A stretch of DNA of 64,000 bases from Chthoniobacterales bacterium (lineage in GTDB: Bacteria > Verrucomicrobiota > Verrucomicrobiia > Chthoniobacterales > Terrimicrobiaceae): contig JACSRU010000115.1 of the NCBI GenBank assembly GCA_014879575.1, forward strand, positions 1-64,000. Reading direction: 5' to 3'. Both the position numbers and the translations under genes were made by a program. Position 1 is the first letter of the stretch; each line of letters starts with the position of its first letter. The notes below the pieces were generated by a model that worked only from the letters and a program-made list of their open reading frames with translations, was not told the origin of the DNA and made no database searches. Below are positions 40,276-50,123 of the stretch, piece after piece.

Positions 40276-42369
40276 ATGGTGAGAATGCGATCCCGGCGAC
40301 AACTGAAGAAAACACCACTCCGAAAAGCAAGGTGTCTGACCTACGTGCTGCGTCAAACATTCCCTGATCGTGCGCCCCGATCTTTGGTGGATGATTTGGT
40401 CCGTTCGTGCGGTGCAGCCGGCATTGAAGAGGTTCTTTTCTTTCCATTGGGAGTCGGCATGTGTGACACGGCTTCCGGATACTGGCCGCTTTCTCATGCA
40501 GGGACTGTTAAGGAAAATCTGACGTATTATCGCCGGAAGCTCGCGGAGGCGGGAATCGGCATGGGGTTGAACATTTGGCACAGCCTTGGGCATGGGGACC
40601 GGGGGCGCGTCGCAAGTCCTGAGTTTCCATTTCGCAAGTTGGTGGCGGAAACCGGCAGTGAGGCGCAGGCCGTTGTGTGTCCGCTGGATCCCCAATGGCA
40701 GCAATATTTTTTGCAGTGGATTGATGTCTTTGCGTCTGTCAAGCCCACGAAGATCTTCCTCGATGATGATTTCCGATGGTTGTGTCATCACCAGGATAAT
40801 GGAGACGGCAATGTCACCTGCTTTTGTGAGGAACATCTGCGAATCTTCAATGAAGAATTTGGAAGCACTCATGATCGGGCTTCGCTTGTCCAAGCACTAT
40901 TGGCACCGGGAAAGCCCCAGCCGGAACGAAGGGCCTGGTTTGCCCTCCTGAATCGTCAGCTCACCGAAATTGCCGGCGCCATCGAAGCGCGGGTCCATGC
41001 CACGAGTCCGGAGACGGAGGTTTGTTCGATGATCAGTCTCGCGGATCTCATGATGAAGGAAGGGCGCGATTTTGACACACTCTTAAGCCGACTGGCCGGA
41101 GAGGGTCGCCGGATGCTCACGCGTCCCTGCTACCAGGATTACAGTGAGTTGCACATGCGGCAAACTGCGGAATCCTATGCGCTCTATCAGCAAATCTTTC
41201 CCTACCTTCCGCGCGACATCGTGGATTATGCGGAAATCGACAATTGTCTGCCGGGTCTCTTCAACCAATCGCCCAATCATGTGGCGATGCGCATGTTGTT
41301 GATCGCCGTTACGGGAAGGCGTCGGTTTCATTTGAGTTTGTGCGGTTACTTGGGAAATCGCGACACGATCACCAACGCGGAGCCTTATTTTACCATGCTG
41401 CGTTCGCTGGACGAAAGTCTGGCGGAGATTTTGGAGGGTTGCGAGGGTGTGGCCGTTTTGTCGGGCATCGGCTTGCCCGCCAATCCGCAGGCGTGCCTGG
41501 AAAAGCGGCTGGGCGAGAACGCCTCAATGGCCGATTACAGCGTCAACAGCTACTCTTGGGCGATGCCTTTGCAGCATGCGGGCCTCCCGATTACCTTTGA
41601 TCCCTCCCCGGTCATGGCATTGACTCGTGACAATCTCTGGGGCATGCCGGAAGCGCGGATTCGGGAGATTCTTTCCAGGGCGGTGATGCTGGATTTTCCC
41701 GCCATGCACTATCTCGTGGATATCGGTTTGGGGAATCTCATCGGGGTGGAGTCCTGTGCCCTGCTTGATCGGTCCGTTCAATCCGTCCGGAGCGAACGGA
41801 TCGTGGAGGAGGACAGTCCGTATCCTGGGGAGTTGTTCGAGCACAAAGCACTTGGATGGCATCAGGAAGGGCGTCTGAAGCTGCTGGAAACAGCAAAGCC
41901 CCTGACGACGCTCTGCGGGAGGGAAGGAGCGGAATACGGGCCGGGTGCCTACACTTTTCAAAATCACCTGGGCGGAAATATTTTGGGAATCCCACTGTTT
42001 CCGGAATCCTTGGACAGCACCGCTTTTCTGAACCATTACCGCCTGGAGTCTGTCTGGAGATGGGTCCGGGAGGCCATGCATTCCGCCGGAGTGCCATTTT
42101 TTATGGTGGATGGACACCCTTATATCCTTCCGATTCATGCCCGCTTCAAGGAACGGGAAATCCTCCTTTGCCTCAATCTGTATTCCCAAAGTGCCGAGGG
42201 ATTGACCCTGCGGGGACACCATCTTTCCCCGCCCTGCAGAGCTTACCTCTGGGAAGAGTCCAAAACGCAGGAAATCGCGTTTTCCGTGGAAAAGACGGAA
42301 TCGCGCACGCTCATTCGAACGGCGGCCCGCATCCGGCCATTCAGTGCCTGCCTCTTTATTTGCGAATGA
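40276..42369 (+). CDS. Putative TIM-barrel glycoside hydrolase-like protein, unassigned family
   Basis: 697 residues. ATG 40276 is supported by GAGG 6 nt upstream; the open frame extends 1.2 kb further upstream only as antisense of the dehydrogenase gene. The N-terminal half has barrel-like segments: MGLNIWHSLGH, WIDVFASVKPTKIFLDDDFRW, CFCEEHLRIFNEEFG. Acidic residues in FLDDDFRW and DYAEIDNC are possible catalytic acids. The C-terminal domain (about 560-697) resembles a beta domain found at the end of sugar hydrolases. It is cytoplasmic by appearance. It precedes a transporter gene and opposes a sugar oxidoreductase gene, which suits carbohydrate metabolism, but no family can be named with certainty. 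Confidence 0.55.
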   Translation: MVRMRSRRQLKKTPLRKARCLTYVLRQTFPDRAPRSLVDDLVRSCGAAGIEEVLFFPLGVGMCDTASGYWPLSHAGTVKENLTYYRRKLAEAGIGMGLNIWHSLGHGDRGRVASPEFPFRKLVAETGSEAQAVVCPLDPQWQQYFLQWIDVFASVKPTKIFLDDDFRWLCHHQDNGDGNVTCFCEEHLRIFNEEFGSTHDRASLVQALLAPGKPQPERRAWFALLNRQLTEIAGAIEARVHATSPETEVCSMISLADLMMKEGRDFDTLLSRLAGEGRRMLTRPCYQDYSELHMRQTAESYALYQQIFPYLPRDIVDYAEIDNCLPGLFNQSPNHVAMRMLLIAVTGRRRFHLSLCGYLGNRDTITNAEPYFTMLRSLDESLAEILEGCEGVAVLSGIGLPANPQACLEKRLGENASMADYSVNSYSWAMPLQHAGLPITFDPSPVMALTRDNLWGMPEARIREILSRAVMLDFPAMHYLVDIGLGNLIGVESCALLDRSVQSVRSERIVEEDSPYPGELFEHKALGWHQEGRLKLLETAKPLTTLCGREGAEYGPGAYTFQNHLGGNILGIPLFPESLDSTAFLNHYRLESVWRWVREAMHSAGVPFFMVDGHPYILPIHARFKEREILLCLNLYSQSAEGLTLRGHHLSPPCRAYLWEESKTQEIAFSVEKTESRTLIRTAARIRPFSACLFICE

Positions 42370-42408
42370 TGTCCGCTGCCTTTCTCCCAAGCAACGGCGT
42401 TTCTGAGC

Positions 42409-43290
42409 ATGGGCTATTTGATCGTTAGCATTCTTGCCTCGGTTGGAGTGACGCTTCTTCTGAAGGCTGCGACCAATTTTGGAATGCCGGTCCAAATTCT
42501 GAATTTCTTCTACCGCCTGGGAATGGGAACTTTTGCCGTCGTCGGTCTTTTGATCTCCTTCAGGCTGACTGAATTTCCGGCACTTTGGTTGCGGACCTGG
42601 ATGTTCGTTATCCCGGGCATTCTCTGTCTCTATCTTGCCGGGATGGGAGCGATGAGCGGAGCGAAATACGGACACATCGGGATTACGACGATGGTCATTC
42701 GCTCTTCCCTCATTCTCCCGGTGGGTTATGCCCTCACGGTGATTTTTTTTGAAAACCGTGAAAAATTCTTTCATGTGCTGCCTTGGGCCGGTGCGGGTTG
42801 TGTGGCCATCCTCATGGGTTTTGTGATGATCGGTGCGGAGCGGGAAACCCGGCGGCATGTGGCATCTCCCGGGAAGTGGATCGGCTGGCTGGGGCTCGGA
42901 TTTTTGTTCCAGGGAGGATGGGACACGCTGGTCGCCATCGCCAGTGGTCTGAGCGGCCGGGAAATGCAGTTTTGTTTTTTTCTTGTGAGTCTGGGAGCGG
43001 CCCTCTTGTCTTCCTTCAAGCTGGAAGTTCAGTCGGGCCATTGGAGCTGGTGGCAGGCGGGCGGTGGCCTCCTGGCCGGCTTGCTCTCTTTGATCGTCGC
43101 GCTGGCTCGTCCGCTCGCTGTCAAAGATCTCGGTGCCTTGATTGTCTTTCCAGCCTTCTCGATCGGCGGCTTGCTTCTTGTGCAGTTTTGCGGGGCATTA
43201 TTTTTCAAACACGCTCTTGGGCGCCTTGGCTGGGTTGGCGTTTCGCTGTCCGCAATCGGGATTATCCTGCTGGTTTTTGCCAGGCAATAG
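42409..43290 (+). CDS. DMT-superfamily (EamA-like) transporter
   Basis: 293 residues with about ten hydrophobic helices in two halves. The motifs MGYLIVSILASVGVTLLLKAA and LALARPLAVKDLGALIVFPAF fit drug/metabolite transporters. It follows the 697-residue gene by 39 bp in the same direction and probably moves the product or substrate of that enzyme (inference). The 3' end overlaps the convergent Gfo/Idh gene by 29 bp. Confidence 0.78.
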   Translation: MGYLIVSILASVGVTLLLKAATNFGMPVQILNFFYRLGMGTFAVVGLLISFRLTEFPALWLRTWMFVIPGILCLYLAGMGAMSGAKYGHIGITTMVIRSSLILPVGYALTVIFFENREKFFHVLPWAGAGCVAILMGFVMIGAERETRRHVASPGKWIGWLGLGFLFQGGWDTLVAIASGLSGREMQFCFFLVSLGAALLSSFKLEVQSGHWSWWQAGGGLLAGLLSLIVALARPLAVKDLGALIVFPAFSIGGLLLVQFCGALFFKHALGRLGWVGVSLSAIGIILLVFARQ

Positions 43291-44467
43291 AACCTGTCGG
43301 GTGGGAACCGGCATCGGTCGGAACAATGCCGGCCCGCGCCCAATCCTCTTCCAATCCGGTCGTCCGTCCGGTCTCCATGGCGTCATTGATGGCGAATGCC
43401 GTGAAGCAGGATGCAATGCCCTCCTCCACGCCCGCCAAGGGCTGCGCTCCACTCAACATGGTCTCGCGGAGCCCCCGCGCCATGACCTCATCCCCACCGC
43501 CGTGCCCATCCAGAGCCAGCGAGTCGAGCCCCTCGATCTCCGTGTCGAATCCGATGCGTTGAAGCTCAATCTTTCCGGTGGACAAGTCGGCCCGCAGGGT
43601 GCCTTCCGACCCGCAGAGATAGAACCGCCGTTCCGTGATCGCGCAGTTGCAGTTTGTATGAAAGGTCGCCCGGACATGGTTGGCGTATTCGATGATCGCC
43701 ACCTGATTATCAACCACGTCCGACCCGGGGGAAAACGGCGGTGCCTGATAACCCGGCCATGTATCGTAGGCCGACTGCCCCTTGGCGTTGCGCCCGATGC
43801 GCTCGACGTGATGCGCATTCTCCGGGATGAAAAAATTGCGTCCACCGAAGCTGGCTACCTTCAGTGGCAGGCTGCCGACAAGCCAGTTGGCCAGATCAAG
43901 ATCATGACAACATTTTTCCAGCAGGTGCGTTCCTGAAAGCCGCCGATGGCGCCGCCAGTTGTTAAAAATGTGTCCGCCGTGGTTGAAGTCCAGCGTCTCG
44001 TTGAACTCAAAGGAAATCAGCTGGCCGATTTTTCCGGCGGAAACCCACCGGGAGATTTGTTGATAATGCGGGGAATATCGCAGGACCAAGCCGAAGAAAA
44101 ATGTGCGCCCGGATTCCTCCACGGCCTGTTTCACCGCCAGGCAGTCCTCCCGGTTTGTCGCCAACGGCTTTTCGCAAAATACGTCTTTTCCCGCTCGGAG
44201 AGCCTGGATGGCGTGGGTGGCATGCAAGTTGTTGTAAGAGCCGACAAACACCCAATCGAGATCCTTTCGGCCAACCAGTTCTTCCGCAGATTCGGATGTC
44301 GCGAAATGTTCCCCAAAAGCTTCGCGCGCGACCGCCACCGCCCGGGCATCAGGATCATATACGGCACCCACGGTGATTTCCCCGTCTGACGCCGCGAGAA
44401 GATTTTTTACAACCGCACGCAATCTGTTGCCGCTGCCAAGCAGCCCAATCCTTTTTGATGAACTCAT
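43262..44467 (-). CDS. Gfo/Idh/MocA family oxidoreductase
   Basis: 401 residues. The N-terminal Rossmann fold begins RIGLLGSGNRLRAVVKNL, and the signature CEKPLATNREDCLAV contains the family Lys-Pro. A C-terminal half with CCHDLDLANWL supplies the catalytic His-Asp. Such enzymes oxidise or reduce sugars, inositols and amino sugars using NAD(P). The 3' end overlaps the transporter gene by 29 bp, tail to tail. It is separated from the primase-helicase gene upstream by 101 bp and is probably unrelated to it. Confidence 0.9.
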   Translation of the reverse strand: MSSSKRIGLLGSGNRLRAVVKNLLAASDGEITVGAVYDPDARAVAVAREAFGEHFATSESAEELVGRKDLDWVFVGSYNNLHATHAIQALRAGKDVFCEKPLATNREDCLAVKQAVEESGRTFFFGLVLRYSPHYQQISRWVSAGKIGQLISFEFNETLDFNHGGHIFNNWRRHRRLSGTHLLEKCCHDLDLANWLVGSLPLKVASFGGRNFFIPENAHHVERIGRNAKGQSAYDTWPGYQAPPFSPGSDVVDNQVAIIEYANHVRATFHTNCNCAITERRFYLCGSEGTLRADLSTGKIELQRIGFDTEIEGLDSLALDGHGGGDEVMARGLRETMLSGAQPLAGVEEGIASCFTAFAINDAMETGRTTGLEEDWARAGIVPTDAGSHPTGSIAWQKPAG

Positions 44468-44568
44468 TTTTGGAACAATTTTTCTGTGAAAGGGGAATCC
44501 CGATTTCTGCGTGCTCCCTCGGACTCACCAACGATGTCGCTCCACTAAGGGAGGCCGACGCCATTCCT

Positions 44569-47421
44569 TCAAGCTCTTTGTTTTCGATGGCGAGGCAGCG
44601 GGTCACTTCGCGAACCGTTGGTTCCGGCCGAGGCCGTGCGCCATGCCAGCGCGGCGAGAAGGGAATCGAGGATCCGCCCGAGATCCTTTGCGATATCGGC
44701 GGCGAGGAAGCGGAGAATGCAATACCCGTTTTGCTGGAGGAGGGCGTCCTTATGGCGGTCGCGCCGCCAGGCCACCTCATCTGCGAGGTGCTGCGGCCCG
44801 TCGAGTTCGAGGACGAGGCGGGCCTCTTCGCAGAGAAAATCCACCTCCATCGCGCCGTGTTGGTCGAAGGAAATCGGGAGGGTGGCGTTGAGGAGGAATT
44901 TCCCCCGGGTCGCCGCAAGGGTTTCGAGACGATGGAACAGGAAGGCCTCGGAGGCGCTGCGCGCGCGAGCGGTCCCCCCGGTCTCCGGCAGCGGACGGAT
45001 TGCGGCACGGACGAACAGATCGGCGAGTTCGTTGCCAAGGCCGTCGAGGATGAGCCGCCGGACACTCGCCGAGTAGTCCCGCTTCCACTCCGGATCAACC
45101 GGCAGGGGAATCTCCGGCGGCCAGCCGGGGACCGCGCTGGCCGGGAGCAGGATCGAATACCCAACGGCCTCGTAGCTGGCGCAGCGCTTGTCGAACATGC
45201 GCGAAAGCATCGGGACATTGAGGTCCGCGTAGTCGAAGACCCGGACCTCGGATTTTCCCTCGTGCAGGCGGTGGAGACGTCCGGCATATTGGGCGACCGT
45301 GCCGCGCCAGGAGATCGGCATCGCGAGAAACAGCGTGTCGAGCCGGGCGGCGTCGAACCCCTCTCCAAGAAATCGTCCGGTGGCCAACAGCACCGGGCGA
45401 TCACCTTTGGGAAGTTCCTCCATCGCCGCGAGCAAAGCCGTTTTCCCCATACCTCCCCGGAGCTGGATAACCGGCAGTCCCCGCGTCACGAGGAGGTCTG
45501 CGAGGCATTCGAGATGCCCCGTCCGTTCGGTGAGCACGACCGGATTTCTTCCATCGCGGTGGCACGCCTCCACGTCGCTGCAGATCATCGCATTGCGGAC
45601 GCCGTCGTCAGCGATCGCGTCGCAGAGGTTTTGAAATGCCATTCGCGGGTCGGCTTCGGGTTCGGCGAAATCCCGGAACGCGGTGGGTCGCACGAAAACG
45701 CGGTGACGGAACGGACGCGCATCGGCCTGGGCTTTTGCGTCCACCCTGTGTCGAACCGGGCCGCATTGCATGAAGATGATCGGATGGTGGCCGTCCTTCC
45801 GCGCGACGGTCGCCGAGAGTCCGGTGACGAATCGCGCCTTCGCCCGGCGGGCGACGAGTTCGAAACTCCGTGCGGAGAGGTGATGGCATTCGTCCACGAC
45901 CAGGTGCCCGTAGTGCGCCACGCAATCATCCACGATGCCCTTGCGGACGAGGGATTGGATCAGGGCGACATCGAGTGTGCCGTTGAGTTTCCGGCGTCCG
46001 CCGCCGAACCGTCCGATGTCCGAAACGCCGAGGAACTGGGAAAGCCGCCCGATCCATTGTTCGAGAAGCTGTGCGCGGTGGACCAGCACGAGGGTGTTGA
46101 CCCCCCGCCGGGCGATCAGCCATGCCGCCAGGACGGTTTTTCCGAAGGCTGTTGTGGCGGCGAGCACCCCGGTTTCGTGCGCAAGCATCGCCTCCGCCGC
46201 TGCGGCTTGCTCCGGCCTGAGCGTGCCTTGAAATGTGGTGTCCAGCGGCATTCCGGCCTGACGTTGGTCGTCGAGATCCAGACGAACGCGGTGGGTCTTC
46301 AGCATCGCATGAAGGTCGTCCAGGCAGCCGCGCGGGATCGCGATGTGGGCCGGGTGATCCTCCGCGCAGGCGATGATCCGGGGCTTGTCGAAGACCGGAA
46401 GCCGCATCGCCTGAGCCCGGTAAAATTCCGGGTTCTGAAACGCCGCGAGTCGGATGATCCGGTTTTGCAAGGCCGCCGACAGCCGCTCCTTCGGAAGATA
46501 GATTTGGTCGGAAAGGACCGCGTGGATCGCCTTGGGGAGCGGGCCGGTGATCGGCGGCTCCATCGTCCGGCGGGACGGCGGCGCCTCCCACGGAGTCAGG
46601 GCGAAATCCTCGTCGGGAGCCACCCGCACACCGATCACCCGGTTTCTTTTCTCCGCTCCGGATGCGATCTCCGTAATCCGCTCGATCCCGATTTTTTCGA
46701 TTCGTCCGAGAAAGGCCCACTGGTCGGTGTGTGGTTCGAGCGATTCGTCGAGGAAAACCGAGTTCCCCCGCTCGCGCGCCGATTTTTGCAGGGGGAGCGC
46801 AATCAGGTTCCCGAAGCCTCCCCTCGGGAGCGTGTCCTGGTTGGGAAACAGCCGGTCGTAGGATCGCAATCCGAGTTCCGGACGCGTTTCCATCGTTTCG
46901 GTCAGCAGGTGTGCGCCGAGTTTGCGCGCGAGAACGGCGGGAACCGCCTCCGCGAAAAACAGCCAGGCATGCGCCCCGCAGCCGGAGCGCGACCGCTCGA
47001 GCACCACCGGAAGACCGCGCTCGCGGCACACCGAGCCGAACGCCGCGACATCGTCACTCCACCCCGCACCGTCGAAATCCACCGCAAGGAAAAAGCACGT
47101 CTCGTCCCGCAGCATCGGATACAAGCCCATCACGAAGGGCTTGCCGTTCGCGTCGCGTCCGGCGAGATGCCAGCGGACGGTCTCGTCGCTGACGCCCAGC
47201 CAGCACGGAGCCGGGCACTCGGAGCACTTCACGCGCGGTTTCTCGCAGACCCCGCGGACCCACTCGTTCCCGCAGGCCGGCGAATAGCCGGATTTCCCGG
47301 AACGCGCGTTCTCGAACCTCCGCGCATACACGTCGTCCCGGCCGCGGAACAGGGCGCGAAACCGCGCGATCTTCTCCGTCACCGGGCTCCCATTCCACAA
47401 CCCGGTCTCCGCCGGGATCAT
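44569..47421 (-). CDS. Primase-helicase-nuclease fusion (AEP + SF2 helicase + DUF559-like nuclease)
   Basis: 950 residues in three modules. (1) Residues about 12-215 form an archaeo-eukaryotic primase-like domain of the TOTE conflict-system type: a cysteine cluster C50, C59, C66, C69, C73, the acidic pair D115/D117 in LAVDFDG, and the SGCGAH motif with H151. (2) Residues about 400-760 form a superfamily 2 helicase: TTAFGKT (K428), DECHH (510-514), SAT (536-538) and QYAGRLHR (711-718). (3) Residues about 840-925 form a DUF559/Vsr-like nuclease: EVDFLCEE with D861 and LELDGPQH with E872 and D874. ATG 47421 follows the SNF2 gene by 98 bp; the frame is open further upstream only as antisense-like, Arg-rich translation inside that gene. 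Not an ordinary restriction or repair enzyme. Confidence 0.82.
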   Translation of the reverse strand: MIPAETGLWNGSPVTEKIARFRALFRGRDDVYARRFENARSGKSGYSPACGNEWVRGVCEKPRVKCSECPAPCWLGVSDETVRWHLAGRDANGKPFVMGLYPMLRDETCFFLAVDFDGAGWSDDVAAFGSVCRERGLPVVLERSRSGCGAHAWLFFAEAVPAVLARKLGAHLLTETMETRPELGLRSYDRLFPNQDTLPRGGFGNLIALPLQKSARERGNSVFLDESLEPHTDQWAFLGRIEKIGIERITEIASGAEKRNRVIGVRVAPDEDFALTPWEAPPSRRTMEPPITGPLPKAIHAVLSDQIYLPKERLSAALQNRIIRLAAFQNPEFYRAQAMRLPVFDKPRIIACAEDHPAHIAIPRGCLDDLHAMLKTHRVRLDLDDQRQAGMPLDTTFQGTLRPEQAAAAEAMLAHETGVLAATTAFGKTVLAAWLIARRGVNTLVLVHRAQLLEQWIGRLSQFLGVSDIGRFGGGRRKLNGTLDVALIQSLVRKGIVDDCVAHYGHLVVDECHHLSARSFELVARRAKARFVTGLSATVARKDGHHPIIFMQCGPVRHRVDAKAQADARPFRHRVFVRPTAFRDFAEPEADPRMAFQNLCDAIADDGVRNAMICSDVEACHRDGRNPVVLTERTGHLECLADLLVTRGLPVIQLRGGMGKTALLAAMEELPKGDRPVLLATGRFLGEGFDAARLDTLFLAMPISWRGTVAQYAGRLHRLHEGKSEVRVFDYADLNVPMLSRMFDKRCASYEAVGYSILLPASAVPGWPPEIPLPVDPEWKRDYSASVRRLILDGLGNELADLFVRAAIRPLPETGGTARARSASEAFLFHRLETLAATRGKFLLNATLPISFDQHGAMEVDFLCEEARLVLELDGPQHLADEVAWRRDRHKDALLQQNGYCILRFLAADIAKDLGRILDSLLAALAWRTASAGTNGSRSDPLPRHRKQRA

Positions 47422-47519
47422 GCGCCGGGGAGAGTCCACAGGACAGGGCTTTCCTTTTGATCCGTCCTCTTGTGGGTTGGCCGAAAATCCATCGTTTGTG
47501 GACTGGTCCGCAAGGGGGA

Positions 47520-50123
47520 TCAGGGCAAGCTTCCCGCCAGGATCCCGTCGGCTTCGGACTCGGCGGCTTCGGCGGATTTTTCGAGGGCGGCGGCTTCGTC
47601 GGGGAGTTCTTCGGCGAGGAGGGCTTTTGCGGCGCGACGTTTTTTTGCGGCGAGCGCGCGGAGGGATTCGACGCGGGCGAGTTGTTCCGGGGTGAGCGGG
47701 GGAGGGAGCGGACGTCCTTCGGTCGGCAGGAGGGGTCGCGTGGCACGGGTGTGAATGCTGATCATGCCGGCGGCGGCGAGGTTTTCGAGGGTCTGCCAGG
47801 TTGCGGCGTCGAGGATCTGGAGGACCGGCTTGTCGCCACGCCACGGGGTTTGGGCGAAAAGTTCCTCGACGCGCGGACGGTCGGCATCCGCATGGTCCTG
47901 CAGCACGGCCATCAGGACAGGGGTCGGCGAGCCCGGGATCCATGTCTCCTCGCAGTGCGCGAGGCGGCTGCCGAGCGCGGCCTTTGCCCGGGAGGCAAAA
48001 TGTGCGGCGGGGTCGGACGGCGGGGCGGGCGCGATGGTGCCGCCCTCCGGCACGGCCGCCATCACCTGCGAGAGACGTTTGAGGAAGGCCTGGCGTCCGC
48101 TCTTAAGCGCGATGTTTTTCAGGTCGCCCATGCCATCGAGCACGCCCTGCGCGAGGTCCATTTTCTGGGAGAGCGAGGCGAGCATCCCGTGCTCGATCGT
48201 ATTTTCGGCCACGAGGTTGACGACCGTGACCGGGCGGAGCTGGTTTTTCCGCCAGGCACGGGCGATCCGCTGCTCGAGTTTCGCCGGGTTCCAGGGAAGG
48301 TCACAATTGATGACGACGCTGGCGTTCTGCAAATTCAGTCCGACCCCGCCGGAGTCGGTGCTCAGGAAGAGTCGGCAGTCCGGATCCTGGCGGAACGCGA
48401 GGATTTCCGCCCGGCGTTGCTTTTGCGGGACGGATCCGGTGTGCCATGCATATCCGACGCGGGCCTTGTCCGCCCACTCGCGGACGCGCTCCAACATGCC
48501 GGTCCACTCGGAAAAGACGATGACCTTGACGTCCGGGGCGGCGAGGCATTCGTCAAGGACGCGGGCGAGTTCATCGAGTTTCGGGCAATCGCGGGATGGG
48601 TTGTTTTTTAAAATCCCCGGCGAGTCGCAGATTATGCGCATGATGTTGAGGAGGACCATGAGGATGTCCTGTTCCTTCGGGGTGAGAGGGCGGCGTTTGG
48701 ATTTGGCGAGAAGCTCCGCAACCTGCCTTTCGTATTCGGCGTATTCTCCGCGCATCGCGGGTGTGAGGGCGACGAAATGGTTGCGGTCCGAGCGGTCGGG
48801 CAGCTCGGTCTCCACATCGGCCTTGCGGCGGCGCAGCAGGATCGGACGCACGCGCTCGCGCAGTTTGTCGAGGTTCCTGTAACCCGCCGGACGGCCCCGC
48901 TCGTCAAGCTGGTAATACTCGCGGTTGAACCGGAAGAGCGGACCCAGGATCGCGGGGTCGAGGAAATCCACGATCGAGCGGAGCTCGTCAATCCGGTTCT
49001 CGATCGGCGTGCCAGTGAGGACGAACGCGTAACGGCTCTCGAGCCGCTTGACCGCCTGTGCGGTCTTCGTGGACCAGTTTTTGATCCGCTGGGCCTCGTC
49101 GAGGATGACGATGTCCGGGCGCAGGTGGCCATTGATGTCGAGGCTGTCCTGCACGATCTGCTCGTAATTCGTGATCGTGAAGAACGGAGCCTCCGGATCG
49201 GAGTAGATTTGTGATCGGAGGCTGCGCCCGCCGAAGACGAGTCGCGGCGCGAGGTCGGTGAATTTTTTGATCTGCTCCTCCCATTCGGCTTTCAGCGACG
49301 CGGGGGTGACGATCAGGACGCGGCGGGCCTTGCCGAGGTGGCAGAGCAGGGCGCACGCCGCGATGGCCTGGATGGTTTTTCCGAGACCCATCTCATCGGC
49401 GAGGAGTGCCCGCTCGTTGAAGGCCAGGTGCAGCATCCCCTCGCGCTGGTAGGGAAAGAGCGGGCTGCTGGTGACGTGTTCCGGGTGGATGCCTTTTGCG
49501 ACGCCCGTCTCGTAGTCGCGGCGGCTGAGGATCCGGTCGCGCTCGCGGAATGCGGCCTCCAGCCAGGGTCGGACATCCTGCGAAATCCTCACGGAGCGGA
49601 GGTTCGAGGCAAGGATCTCGTCCACCAACACCGCAGCCTCGAATTCTCCGCGCTGCACGCCGTCGGCGTCGAACCAGCTGCGGAACCGCGCGGGCAGTTT
49701 CGCCAGATTTCGCTCGACGCGAAGACGTCCGGTCCCGGAATCGGGCACGATATCCACGCGCGGGGATGAAACCCGCTGCGCCGCCTTGAATTCCGCGCGC
49801 TGGCGGCGGGCGAGCTGGAGGAGAGTCGCTTCGGCGTGCTTGCAGGTGCCCAGCCCGTTGATGCGGAAATCCGTGCAGGTGCAGGAAAACTGGCTCGTGA
49901 CCACGTCGCGGACCTCGACCGCGTAGGTCATCCCGCTCTGCGAGCGGACTTCAAAATTCGAGAAGACCGGATGGACGGGAGCGAGGTTCGTAATCCGGAA
50001 TTTTTCCTCGCGCGCCCGAAGCTTGCGCTTCGCGAGTTCATCGGCGTCGGTCGTCCGCCAGTCGGTGGGAACGGGCAACACCGCCCCAGACGCACCGGAT
50101 TTTTTTGGCTTTCTGTGGGTCAT
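47520..50123 (-). CDS. SWIM zinc-finger SNF2-family helicase
   Basis: 867 residues. An N-terminal SWIM zinc finger (C81, C83, C94, H96 in CTCTDFRINGLGTCKH) leads into a SNF2 ATPase: DEMGLGKT (243-250), DEAQ (342-345), LTGTPIENR, and the C-terminal motifs SEWTGMLERV and QRIARAWRKNQ. Such proteins move along or remodel duplex DNA and often serve defence or repair systems. A C-terminal region after about residue 700 has a charged coiled-coil-like tail. It is the upstream gene of a two-gene leftward unit with the primase-helicase-nuclease. ATG 50123 precedes a basic N-terminus (MTHRKPKKSG). Confidence 0.88.
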   Translation of the reverse strand: MTHRKPKKSGASGAVLPVPTDWRTTDADELAKRKLRAREEKFRITNLAPVHPVFSNFEVRSQSGMTYAVEVRDVVTSQFSCTCTDFRINGLGTCKHAEATLLQLARRQRAEFKAAQRVSSPRVDIVPDSGTGRLRVERNLAKLPARFRSWFDADGVQRGEFEAAVLVDEILASNLRSVRISQDVRPWLEAAFRERDRILSRRDYETGVAKGIHPEHVTSSPLFPYQREGMLHLAFNERALLADEMGLGKTIQAIAACALLCHLGKARRVLIVTPASLKAEWEEQIKKFTDLAPRLVFGGRSLRSQIYSDPEAPFFTITNYEQIVQDSLDINGHLRPDIVILDEAQRIKNWSTKTAQAVKRLESRYAFVLTGTPIENRIDELRSIVDFLDPAILGPLFRFNREYYQLDERGRPAGYRNLDKLRERVRPILLRRRKADVETELPDRSDRNHFVALTPAMRGEYAEYERQVAELLAKSKRRPLTPKEQDILMVLLNIMRIICDSPGILKNNPSRDCPKLDELARVLDECLAAPDVKVIVFSEWTGMLERVREWADKARVGYAWHTGSVPQKQRRAEILAFRQDPDCRLFLSTDSGGVGLNLQNASVVINCDLPWNPAKLEQRIARAWRKNQLRPVTVVNLVAENTIEHGMLASLSQKMDLAQGVLDGMGDLKNIALKSGRQAFLKRLSQVMAAVPEGGTIAPAPPSDPAAHFASRAKAALGSRLAHCEETWIPGSPTPVLMAVLQDHADADRPRVEELFAQTPWRGDKPVLQILDAATWQTLENLAAAGMISIHTRATRPLLPTEGRPLPPPLTPEQLARVESLRALAAKKRRAAKALLAEELPDEAAALEKSAEAAESEADGILAGSLP

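Noticed and set aside
44455-47460. 1001-codon plus-strand open frame
   Set aside because: It is antisense to the primase-helicase-nuclease gene, which carries all the motifs. The antisense translation has no domain likeness; long antisense frames are common in GC-rich DNA.
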